64,000 nucleotides of DNA from Dirofilaria immitis (taxonomy: Eukaryota > Nematoda > Chromadorea > Rhabditida > Onchocercidae). The stretch lies in assembly GCA_024305405.1 (NCBI GenBank), contig JAKNDB010000076.1:1-64000 (forward strand), written 5' to 3'. Below, in pieces: positions 24,001 to 35,900 of the stretch; the first letter of the stretch is position 1; every line of letters begins with the position of its first letter. The position numbers were made by a program, and so were the translations under genes. The notes under the pieces were generated by a model that was not told where the DNA came from, made no database searches, and worked only from the letters and a program-made list of their open reading frames with translations.

Positions 24001-24620
24001 ATTAATTTTCAAATATAATATATTAATAAATATATTATATTTGAAAATTTAATTTCAAATAAGAAAACTGTCAGTGCATTCATTTAGTGCGATGATTTTT
24101 ATCTTTTCTTTCTATATCTTACATAATTATATAATTATTGCATTTACTTAAAAACTTTTGCTATATTATAATAATAAAAGGAATATTCTTTTTCTTTATG
24201 TACAAAGTGTTCGTTATTATATGCTTAGTTACTTTTATTACATTTAATATTATTATTAAATGTAATCATTGTTACTATTTATTATTATTACTAATGCTAC
24301 TGCATTAATCACTATTATTATTATAAGAGATAACTTTAGAGTTTTGATATAAAGGAAATCAAAATGAGGAAATGACAGAAACGAATTATTTATCCCGACA
24401 TCCATGACTTTTTTTTCTTGCATTCCAATATCCATAAACGAAGTTCGATTACGGTCAGATCATAATTGAAACTGAGATGAACCAAGTTTAAAATTTCGTA
24501 CAAAAATTGAGATGAACTTCAATTAATAATTTCAAAAATGCCATTTGATAAAAATCGAGAAATTCGAATAATTTAAGAAATTTGAGATTATAAACTTATA
24601 AGCATCTGTCAGATTTCTAA
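21060..24620. other. AT-rich DNA with hairpins and degenerate repeats, no gene seen
   Basis: About 22,205-22,375 holds degenerate tandem units containing CTTTTAGT..AAAATTA. About 21,183-21,228 (TATGATCTGACC-type core) is inverted relative to 24,433-24,480. Frames are short and compositionally driven. Confidence 0.5.
24004..24049. repeat. Perfect 21-bp inverted repeat, 4-base loop
   Basis: AATTTTCAAATATAATATATT at 24,004-24,024 is exactly complementary to 24,029-24,049. A strong AT hairpin in non-coding DNA; no flanking terminator or gene end is visible. Confidence 0.93.
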
Positions 24621-25060
24621 TTTAATTCTGTTTCTTGCAATCTGCTTCCTCATAAAACTTTTCGAAGTTTCAATCAAACTAGTTTTTATCATTTGATTTA
24701 GTCTTTTTTCGATAGTTTTAAATAGTGGCGTATATAATATAGTTATTAGAATTTTATATACATATATAATTATATATGTATATATGTATTAGGCAATTTA
24801 CATGTCTAACTTTATTTACGGTAGTTACCTCATAACACATTCTATCATCCAACTCCCTGAAGTCTCGATCAAAGATCTTTTATCATTTAAATTAGTCTTT
24901 CTTTTGTTAATTTCAAATCATACATAGAAAAGATCTATGTAGCTTTCAAAGATATTATCAAGGATATTCAATGTTACATTTTGCTGCATTCGATACAATC
25001 ATTTCATAATGAATTCTTGAAATGATTCATTGTTTCATGAATTTTGGAAAGATTTATATC
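24620..25060 (-). pseudogene. Relics of the BRWD-linked exon, copy D
   Basis: About 24,860-25,060 parallels 16,200-16,420 (TCATAATGAATTCTTG, then ATGATTCATTGTTT) but many codons are lost. About 24,640-24,720 is a second diverged scrap of the same exon (AAAACTTTTCGAAG). Both are on the strand opposite collagen copy D, the same divergent layout as in A and C. Confidence 0.6.
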
Positions 25061-25352
25061 TGATATCTCAATTTCAAACTATAAATAGAAGATTTCTTTT
25101 TGAAATTCGTTTCACTGATTTTCAATTTAAACATTAAATCCTTCCCGATATTTCCGACAATATTATAATAGTTTGGAAGAAACTTTTGTTTTCTAACTAT
25201 AAAATTGATTATGTTGATCTTATCTTTGATTGCCAAGTTTATTGAAATCGAATTAATTATAGTTTTTATTCTATATTTTCAAAAATGTCAGAACTTTTCT
25301 GATGAAACATTTAAATTCTGACTTGCTAATTACATCATAAGAAATTACAGAC

Positions 25353-25360
25353 TATAAATA
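25353..25360 (+). promoter_or_regulatory. TATA-like box of collagen copy D
   Basis: TATAAATA kept at the same place as in copies A-C although the following sequence (GGGGACAG) has changed. Another TATAAATA is at about 25,080. Confidence 0.4.
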
Positions 25361-25516
25361 GGGGACAGTTCCATTCATGAAAATTTTTTATTGAAAGATA
25401 ATTTTTGACTTAGTGCTTTGCTTGATGACTTTTTTGATTTATTGTTTTCATAGTTTTAAAATTAAAAATTTTAAAAATTCCTTGTATTTGTGAAGACAAT
25501 CAATTTCAGATTATTA

Positions 25517-25890
25517 ATGCACCTTTTCAGTATTTTCTACTGGTTATCTGCGATCTTTTCGTCGTCCAAGTAAGTTTCCTAGCGGATTATTTTTAGATGA
25601 GAAATGACATGTTTGAAGTAAGCTTTAAAGTATTTACAAATTTTTATTTCTAGGCTTGCACTCCATCACAGATGATGGGACCGCCTGGGCCGGATGGACT
25701 GGATGGTAATAAAGGAGAAACAGGACTACCAGGAGCACCAGGACTTCGAGGAAAAAGGGGACCGGTTGGGGATAGAGGAGACGCGGGAAGAAGAGGTGGA
25801 GTAGGAAGTCAAGGACAATACGGACCGCAAGGCGATCAAGGACCTAAAGGACCGAAAGGACCACCAGGAACAGTGATAGGAGGAGGATAA
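25517..25890 (+). CDS. Short collagen-like protein, copy D
   Basis: The short exon (ATG 25517, about 25,510-25,569) is clearly diverged from copies A-C but still encodes a hydrophobic segment (MHLFSIFYWLSAIFSSS) and keeps the CCAAGTAAGT donor. The GXY exon (25,654-25,890) encodes [15 protein letters not shown] and then the same Gly-X-Y run as copy C, ending GTVIGGG-TAA. From about 25,692 to 26,205 it is essentially identical to copy C, whereas before this point it is not. In D the alternative non-collagen frame stops after six codons, so the collagen frame is the one under constraint. Confidence 0.62.
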
Positions 25891-26538
25891 AAAATAGAAT
25901 TTATTAAAGATATCGATACAATTCCTCTCAATCATATCAGTATTTCAATTCGCATAATTTTCATTTTCATCGATTTTTGAACTAAAGCATTTTAAACATC
26001 ATGCCTTTAAAGATTGAAACATTTCATATCACAAATTATTGTTCGTTTCCATTTCATATCCTTCATTTTTTACTTTTTCTTTTTGATGTATAAATAAATG
26101 TCACAAAATATTTTATTTCTAATTAAACAAAACTAAAGTTACCGTATTCAGAATTCTTCCAAGAATCTTAATTAACAATGATAAATGATAATGAAAGCAA
26201 TAATGTAAAGAAAATGACATGTAATAGAAATGATACTTAATGATAATTATTTACATGATGGTTAAATTATTACGGAAAAAAATAATACAATTGTTTTTTC
26301 ATTTCAGTTTAATAATAAAATATCATCATAAAACTGAAATGTAATATATAAGTACAAATGCAATTCTGTATGTATTAACATACGAATATTTCATTAACTT
26401 ATTTTAATGATTTATTTATCAGCTCAAAACGAAAAAAAAGGCAATTTTTCGTATTTCATTTAATAATAATAGCATTAATAATGGTAATGATATTAATAAG
26501 AAATGGTGATAATAACACTAATAGTGAATAATAATAAC

Positions 26539-26644
<106 letters not shown>

Positions 26645-26764
26645 GTACTAATAATAATAATAACAAATAGTAGTTAATAACAATAGTAACAATAATAATA
26701 ATAACAACAATAATATTATTATTATTGTTAATGACTACTATTATTATTATTACCATTACTATTT

Positions 26765-29180
26765 TTGTTGAATATTTCTGTTATTATGCCTAACATTTAT
26801 CAAAGATATTAAGCAATAAAAACAATGAAAATATGGCGTATATAAAAAAATAAATTAATTAATTAATTACAAGTCTCTTATTATTATTCATGCAAATTCA
26901 ACATCTAATTTGAACATTGATACTACATTTCACATTTCAACAGAAATATAGCGGAATGTACGAATATTTTCTTAAAATGCAAAATTCATTAGAAACGTTA
27001 GTGGCTATTCAGAAAAGATTTATATTGAAGCAATAATCTATTTTTACATGAGTGATAAAGACAGAATCAATGTAATAAAAAAATTTACAAATGGATCAGA
27101 ATTATTTTACTTTGCTTTTATGGATTCGTTGAATAACTTCATTTCTGTCATTTATTGTTCAGGATGATTTCTATCTATTCGAAATTTTAAAATTTCATTT
27201 TCATATACTGATTAATTCAAATCTCAATATAAAGGCCTAATTGAATTTTATACTAAATTAATAAGCACAATAATACCATCGAAATTCTCTACTTGTGCTA
27301 TCAGTTTGTTATAATGCTACAGTAAACGAACTAACAGGATTCTAAATCCGGCTGATGAATAAACATTCTATTATTTCGGCCCATAATTTTCTGCTATCAA
27401 ATATAATGACCAATAATATTCTTCTAATTCGATCCATGCCAAAGTTAGGAAACATATCATCACATCTTCGCAACATGCAAAATTCTTTTCTAGGCGAATT
27501 TTTGAGTAGAAAAATTTTGATCATTCAGAAAATCAGATTCTTTTCAATAATTTGATTTTTCGCTAATCAGTTCGATTTTTCAATGAGAGAAAATTAATTA
27601 AAACTAAAAATCTTTTCTAAAAAATATGTTTTTTCCAAATTTGACAATAATAAAAGTTAAGCATATCTCATTCTGAATCATTTTCAATGAATAACATTCT
27701 TTAAGAATGGCTAGTTTATTTTATCATTTCATTACTCATATTAACAGTTTAATTCAAAGCTTTGCTTTAATCAGACTCATAGACATTGATTTTACTTTGG
27801 CACTAAATTTGTCATGAAAGTTTTTGTTAGGAAATAGAAGATTTTTCGCTGTCGGTATGTTTGTTATTTGCTGAAAACTTTGCTAAAATATAGTTTCTCG
27901 TCTCGATTACGATAGAATCTAATTTATAAATGAATATCGAAGATACAATTGATAGTTTAAATACTTTTTGTTTATGGATAGCAGGAAAGTTTACTGGTAG
28001 TTTATTGGTTTGAAAATGACAGAAATATAATCGATGAGAATTGATGGAGAATTGAAGCTACATTGAAAAGCATGCTCGCCGAATTATTATGGCAATAATG
28101 ATCTGGTGGATAATAATCTTAACTATTTTTAAATTAAAAATGTTTACAATCTTTTGAATGTCTTATAAAGATCCAATAATTGTTTCATTGAAAGAAAATA
28201 TCCCACTATTTTAATCTTTACTCATACACATCAATGAAAAATTGATAGGTATGTTTACATCATGATTGAAATTATTTATAATATTTGCTGATTTGCGAGC
28301 TGCCAAATTGATTATACAGCAATTGAGCATAGAAAAAGTACCAGCTGTACTATGATCAGATTCGAAGTGCGCATTGATTGCACTGGATACAAAATCGATC
28401 AAAATTATTACACAGATTCATACAAAACTGGATGGAATCAAAGAACAAAAAGTAAAAGAATACTGCTTAGGCTGATATGTGTTCTTGCTTGTTAGCAAAA
28501 GTTATTATTGTTATTTTCCGCACCAATCAGAGTAATTATTAAGTAGTTTTGATCGATTAGAAAATGATGAATAGATGCTAACAACTATTTTTTTAATGGC
28601 TTAATTTATTTATAACTTAATGAGAAGTCGTCGATCGATTTTCCGACAATAGTGTGTCTGTGTCGGAAAATAAAATCTAAATGACATTTGAATGTTTTTT
28701 TCATCTCGTAATGCATCGATTTTTGTGCGTTAAGCCAAGCCAGAGCTGCAGTGCTCTTCTGTCCTAAACATTTCTTTGGACAAGATTCTCCAATGCCTCA
28801 ACAAGTTTGCTTTGAGTAATACAGTGCTTGCATTATTTTGAACGGAATCTTAGAAGATATAACACTAGGAAATCAGTTCATTGAACTACATGAGATGAGA
28901 TAATTTCGAAGGAAAGCATATATATTTCTTTGTTCCCGAAATTGCACTGTTCAAGTGATTTACAGCATCATAATGATGAAGATATTTTCCATTTACTGCT
29001 ATTCACAAATACCACATTATTATTTCAAATCAGCAGTTGATTTTTATTTTTAATAGCGAGGCATCTAAATTTATTCAATTCATTATCGGTTATATCTTCG
29101 TTATTTTTAAAGATTTTGTAACATGAAATTCGTAGATGTATAATCTAATAATATTTCACGAAATTTATTTTTAATTAATC
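26765..29180. other. AT-rich intergenic DNA
   Basis: 26,940-27,185 is the outer D duplicon (see 17,860-18,125). The rest has only short frames. A 63-codon frame on - at 28,211-28,402 has no recognisable domain. No RNA gene seen. Confidence 0.5.
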
Positions 29181-30156
29181 ATGCCGGAAGAGAAGGTCGG
29201 TTTGATAAAAATTGCGCGACGAATCTATGAGCAATGTCGTAGTGTTGCCGTAGACGACAACAAAGAATCGAAAAGAATTTTACTGGTATTTTACATTCTA
29301 TCAGATTCTTTCTAATTCAAAAGTATTTATAATATACGTCTGTTATATTTAATTGATGGCGAAACTATAATACTAGTGTAAATTTCGGAAAAATGCTGAT
29401 ATGTTTATTTATGTCTAAACATGAATTTTCAGAATTCACTAATTAAATGGAAAATTGCGAATTACTTTTGGATGATCATAGCGATTGGTATATTTCATCT
29501 TAAACTTCTACATGCCATTATTTATCCTTTGCATTCATTCCTCACTAAGCGATTCAAAACCATTTATTCCAATGGAGAAATGCGCTTGCCACTAATTTTT
29601 TATATAAAGTTCGTATCGAGATCTTTGGAATATTTGGAATATTTATCAAAAAAAAATAACGCTCTCTATGAAAAAATTTGCATGAAATAAATATATATAT
29701 ATATAACAATATAATTTAATGGATATATATAACAATGTAATTTAAAAATATGAAATATTCTGGTGAAATGTTCTAGGCGACAATGGTATTTTTTGCTTTG
29801 TCAATAATTTGGCATTGTTTCACATGGCCTAACTCGATGGGCATCCTACAGTGGAATTTCAGTGTTCAACCACAGGTGAATTCCAAACTACAAATAATAT
29901 TTATTATTGTTTATTATACTAAATTAATTTTACTGATATTTTGCTGACAGATACTTGTAGGTTGATAAAAACTTGATTTTAAATTGAAATTTTTCGATAG
30001 AATTTTACAATCTCTGATTGCAAAGAGCCAATCAACATTACAGATTTCATCAACAGCATCTTGTTCGGATCAAATGGATACCACACAATCTCAATCCGGA
30101 ACAATACAATGCAAAATGAATGGAGAAGTAAACATTGTATCAAATGCACGCTTTGA
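29181..30156 (+). CDS. Small two-helix membrane protein, four exons, function unknown
   Basis: Exons 29,181-29,285, 29,433-29,612, 29,777-29,875 and 30,001-30,156 are 105, 180, 99 and 156 bases. All are in phase 0 with GT/AG ends (TTTCAG, TTCTAG, GATAG), giving 179 residues from ATG 29181 to TGA 30154. The N-terminus is hydrophilic (MPEEKVGLIKIARRIYEQC). Exon 2 has a membrane segment (FWMIIAIGIFHLKLLHAII) and exon 3 another (ATMVFFALSIIWHCF). Exon 4 has Asn-glycosylation-type sites (NFTISD, NITDF) and a Cys pair near the end (HCIKCTL). AATAAA follows near 30,307. I do not recognise the family; likely nematode-restricted. The clean phasing is strong evidence that it is a real gene. Confidence 0.75.
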
Positions 30157-30159
30157 AAA

Positions 30160-32900
30160 TATCATTCTGGATTCAATTTTAACTATTTATGAAACTATCA
30201 TCGATTTTCTATTATTAGCAAATGAATTCGCTACCAGTATTTTTGGATTTATATGAAGTTAGAAAAACATTTGGCTATTTGGCTGAATGAATTAAAGAAA
30301 TAATCAATAAATTTAATTTTGAAATCCATTAATATACAGTCCCGCATTCTGGCTGTTTAATTTTTCGAAATCGTCAATAAAGCATACTTTTATTTTTAAG
30401 TTCATAAATGACTCACCTTCCGGTTTATTGATTATTTCTTTTAAAGTTCTGTTTAGCAGCAAAAATTCATCGATTAATCTCATTAATTCAAATAGTCAAA
30501 TGTTTTCTAACTTCATGCATAACCAAGTCACAAACCGAAACTTTCGATCATATCCTATGATTGCTTCACTGATGATATTCATCGATGGAATTGGATAGAG
30601 TGAAAAGGAAAGAAATATTTGAAAGAATATTTAAATGATGTTATCTATGATATCTGCTTCATTTGAGGACAATCTATTTTTATTTTTCATTTCAATGGTG
30701 CCGAAATGCGTCACTGAATAATGACAAATTTCTGCTGCAATAACAATTTTGGAAGTTCGTTGTTGCTGCAATCTGCGATTAGAATATTGCTGATAAATTT
30801 TTCAAATTTTAATTTGCTAAATATTGTTTCAGAAGAATTATCGCGATGAATCTAAAACCTAAAACCCAAAAGGAATATAGTCAAATTGTTGACGACACTC
30901 TTATTATAAGCTTATATCTCTGGCTTACTAGGAGATTGCCAAAAATTTTCTCAGCAATTAACGACTGACAAATAAATCATCGATCTTCTGCATGCGTAGG
31001 ATTCACTCGTTTTCACGCAAATGGAATGTACTGATAAATTTGATTAATGAATGTCTGTCTTCCTTTACAAATGGCATGGCGTATTTAATTTATTAGTCGG
31101 TGACTGAATAGAGGAATCATTCATTCCTTTGATACACGTATAATATCCATCGACGAATGATGTTTTATCGATTCAATACAGCAAATATTACAAATTATCA
31201 TACTCTTATATTCGTCATTCGGTTCAAAAATCACTAATAAAATACAATTAGGTTTTTAACAAGAAGAATCTTTATTTATTAAAAATAGATCATTAAGTAG
31301 AAAAGTGTTCGGCGTTTCATCATCTTTGCATAATTTAGAATTATTATATTAATAATTCGATATTTACAAAAAATTATGCCAACTTTTTATTAGTCCACCC
31401 ATTTAAAACTAGGAGAATATTTTGGTATCTATAGACCAATCAATTATTTTATCGAATGTTTTCCATTGTCCCTTAACAGTAATTGCATTGATGATTCATT
31501 CATTGGCAATACTTTCATGCATACATCAGTGAAATCAACATAACTTGAACTTTGCAAGCATTTCTAATGAAATTTATATAACTTCTATATTGAAACAACG
31601 AAATTTAAATTGATGGAATACAAGATCGCAAAATTAAAATGATGAAAGAGTTAGGAATCGATCAGGTATCGATCACAAGCATTAACGGAAGGAACATCAA
31701 TAATTAAACTTAGTTGGAGAAAGCCAATAAGATTGTAAAACTGGAATGATCAAAGGGTCGATAATCGACAAGCAAAGAGATCAGCGTCAAGACAAGCAGT
31801 CAGCGGAAGTCTGTATGTCCAAAAACATATAGTAATATGTATATATATACATAGTAATTTTTAGATGAACTTATTGATCATGTAAACTTTGATATCTATT
31901 TAATCACTTAAAGAATATGGCTGATAAAGAATGATCCGACGTGTCCTCGTAACTCTTTCATAACTCTCACCAACATTTCCTTCTCGGCTTTCAATCTTTT
32001 GGCATGTTATCTTTTGACACAAATTAAGTAAAAATGCGATACAAGCAATTAGATATATTTCAGAAATATCGGAATGGGGTAAATAAGAATTTCAATGATG
32101 ATGTTAAGTTCGGCAAGATTCTGAAAGACAAATTCATAACTGCTTTTCCTGAGGAACAAACATTTTCATTCTGTTCCGCATGGACAACCATTTTCATGTT
32201 GACCGCCCGTCCACTGATTATTGTGAAATACGATAGATTCTACAGTTGCATAAACAGGATGTTCATTTTGGCAGTAGTGTGATGGATTTTAGTTTGCGTG
32301 GGGAAACGCTCATTTTGCCAATAGTGTTAAAAGGCGGACTTAATGTTTTACGCTTGCTATTTCTTCTTCATTCGAATACTCCTAATGAATATGCTCACAG
32401 GTTCATCATTTGGCTAAGCGAAAGAAATGAAAATAAAGGAAAATTCAAGTAATCGGTTGAAGGTTTGCTTATTCTTTCTCAATACATTGTTATCATCATT
32501 TGTTTATTGTTGTTGTTATCTGTTTCCGTAAAATCTTCATCACTTGAATTCTACAATCTAGTAATGCCCCTTTGCCAGTTTTCAAACAGATATATCAAAT
32601 AAACTCATCATTTAAATATATAATTCAGAAGATACATTTGTTTCTTCTGTATTATATATTTACATTAGCGCTGCCATCGTTTTTACAAAAGATAGTATAA
32701 TAGTTTTTATCATGTAATTTAGAAAAATCTAAATCATATGGAAGAAAATGTGCGCTAAGAAAATGCATACTAATTTCACTTCAACATGCCGATCTAGATT
32801 TTGTTATAAAAATTTTTTAAATGACAGAGAAACTTTTATAATTCGTTTTGCATAATGGGAAAGAAAAATAATATAATTTTGTTTCAATGAATTAAGACTT
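30160..32900. other. Intergenic DNA before UTP20
   Basis: Contains two overlapping open stretches on + at 32,034-32,282 and 32,246-32,452 with mixed composition but no recognisable domain. A UTP20 first exon with the start codon should lie in or near the right end of this stretch but I could not identify it. Confidence 0.5.
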
Positions 32901-32904
32901 TTAG

Positions 32905-35900
32905 TATGTGTCGTTCACGGATCAGATCTCCAAAGTGTGTGTAGATATTGCTCGGTGGCATCTCTCAATAGCAGCTACTACTTCAGTGGAAAATGAAACA
33001 CATTTTAACGATGCAATTACGAAATACCGAAATTTGGATTACGGCTCATATTTTGGTAAGGTTTAATTTAGGAAAATTTCGATGAATATTTTAAATAAGA
33101 TAGTTTTTAACGCTGTTATTAACTTTTTAGAAGCAAAAGTCATTCAAGATGCAAAGTTTACGCATGTTTTGTGAAAATAACTCCTTCAAGCAGCAAGTAT
33201 TAAAATGAAACGATTCGAACTCATATTTTTATTAACTGGGTTGTTCTTTGAAAGACATTGAAATGACGTCGATTCGATTCTTTTCGTATTATTTTCAGAG
33301 AGTTTTTGAATGATATTCCCTATTTTAATGGTGAACTGCGAACATATGCACAACTGCTTTATCAGAAAGATATTATAGCAAATGCTCTAATTAAGCATTT
33401 GAATGTTTTAGAGAATACCTCATTGAAAACATTGCTGGAGTGAGTTATCAATTTAATTCATTGAATTACCGTTATTTGGCAAGGTATTCCTTGATACATC
33501 TATGTCTTATGAAACTTTTAACGAAGTTAGAATAGAATTCCATAACATCTTCTGAATTGATTTGATGTTTATTTCTTCATATTCTTGTATGAAGCATATT
33601 TATTAATTTCTTTTACTTTTTGATCGGAATTAGTGGAAGCTATTTCAGATTGACGATTGCATTTGTACTAGACGTAAGAGAGGACTTTAAAAATTATATA
33701 TGGGGATTTATAGAAGCTATAATAAATATACTGGAAAGGTCACACGAGAATAAAGAAATCCTCGAAACCTCATTTTTTACATTAGCCAAGATTTTTTGGT
33801 TACAGAGACGATATCTTGTCCATGAACTATGTGAAGTTTTCAGGTTAGATATTTTTACCGATTTTCGGTGTTATAGAGATACTTTGTTGAGAATTGATGT
33901 TACAAGATAATTAGCTATCTACACCTAACTTTATATCTCCATTTTTTTATGTTTTCCAGGCATTTTAAACGAATTTTTTGTTGCAAACGACCTTATTTGC
34001 GCCGATTCACTGCAGAAGCTCTTGCATTTTTGTTGCGGAAATCAAGCGCAATTGGAAAACTCACTATATTTTTGGCAGAAATAGCATACAATGTAAAAGT
34101 TTCTATCTTTTATTAGAAGACAAACAGATCAGCTGATCTATGCTTATAAAATACCGGAAAATCTGATAGTTAGAACTGAAATACTATTAAATGCAGGAGA
34201 TTGATAATTCCTTGCTAATTGATGGTATATCTCGACTCTATTTCAATGCTCTAAAGATTACCAAAGGACAGTTCCATAGTATGGCTCCGCAAGCAAGTTT
34301 TTATATCGGTTTGATTTGTTTCCTCATTATTTTCACGCGCAAAATATGCGTTACATTAATTTTGTTTAAATTATTTTATAATAATAGTGTTAAATTATTT
34401 TATGACAAATGACCATCATTATGCTGAGATTTTTTAAATTATAGCTTCTATCCGAAATTCTACGGGCGTCATTCGAAATTAAGGAAAACGATGTCCAAAA
34501 TGTTGCAATACAGATTCTAGTTAGCACAATGTGTCATTGTAGCATCTACACATCAAAGGAATATAGTGCATTGCTTGTAGATGTTATTCTGGTAAAATTT
34601 TTGCTATCTTAGAGATTCCTTAAAATTTTAATTATCGGTTTGTTTTTATTGGCTTTAATTTTTTGATTCGAATTTTGTGACTTGCTGGTATTATAGTATT
34701 TCACAAAACGACAAAAGATAAAACTAGTAAGTCTGCTCTGATGAAAAAAGATTAGAAACTTGTTACGGTTTGCATTATAAAGCTGAGATCGAAAAGATTA
34801 GATTTCACTGTTTTTTACAAAATTCGAAATTTCTAGACTTAAAAAAACCTTTCCAGGAAGAGTACAAATCGGCTACAGTGTCATTCAATATAATGAAAAG
34901 TTCAGCACTAGCAAAGCTTTTAAATGCCTGGGTAAGCCAAAAGATGGGCAAATCGCTACATAAACCATCATCTCTATTTCAAGTTATAATAGATGGCGCA
35001 AAAGCAGAGCTGGAGAAGTGGACACAGAGACTCTTGAATTGCTGCGCATTGCTATAAAAAGGTTGATTCGACAGCCTATCTTTGAATATTTTTGGAACTT
35101 CAACCGCTTTTATTTTGAAGTTAATTTGTAAATAATGGAAAGACTAAGGCTTTTTAATTCTAATATCTTTCACTTGGTATTTCTGCAACTTTATTACATC
35201 AACTTTGCTGTGGTTTTTTATCTGTTTTCGAAACCACTTCGAATTCCTTCATAGAATTCTTTTTTCGAAAGTATATTTATAATATTATTTAAAAAATTTA
35301 TTCGTAATAGTGTATTGCAGTGCTGAAAATTGTCTTTCAAACTTCACGTATTCAAATTATTTTGCAGGAATTTGAACTTTGGAAAAAACATTTGAGTGTA
35401 TTTTCAGGTATCACGGCGATAGTGAATTACATACGTTGATTACTACGGCAGTACGTATGCTTACGAATGATAACCAAAAGTTAGTTTTGATATTCTTTGG
35501 TTTCTGCTATTCAATTGAAATTTTTCTGCAAGAACATTATTATTCTTGCTTTTGAGATGCTTTGGATTTCAAATAACACTTGCAGATATGGTTTCGATGT
35601 GATATTGGATTTTTTTGCGAGATTTCTGATATCCCCTTGTTTGATATTTGGATAATGCCTATTGTCGGTACATTTATGTCACGATTGGTAATACAAGAGG
35701 ACGCTCAGATTATCAGAAAAATTTTTAGATTTTATGCAAATATATGCAGTATACGGCGACCAATTTGGAAAAGTAAAGGTAACAACAGGAAAAATATGAA
35801 ACTGAAGTTTCGACAGGAATGCAATGCTATTATGTGTAATATTATGTTATATTTCAGGAGAGCGAAATTGTTTCTTCGATATATCCCATCACCTGGAAGT

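Noticed and set aside
28211..28402. 63-codon frame on -
   Set aside because: No family resemblance and no partner exons.
32034..32452. Two overlapping open stretches on + before UTP20
   Set aside because: Mixed composition and a short internal repeat (CATTTTGGCAGTAGTG / CATTTTGCCAATAGTG), but no domain and no in-phase link to UTP20.
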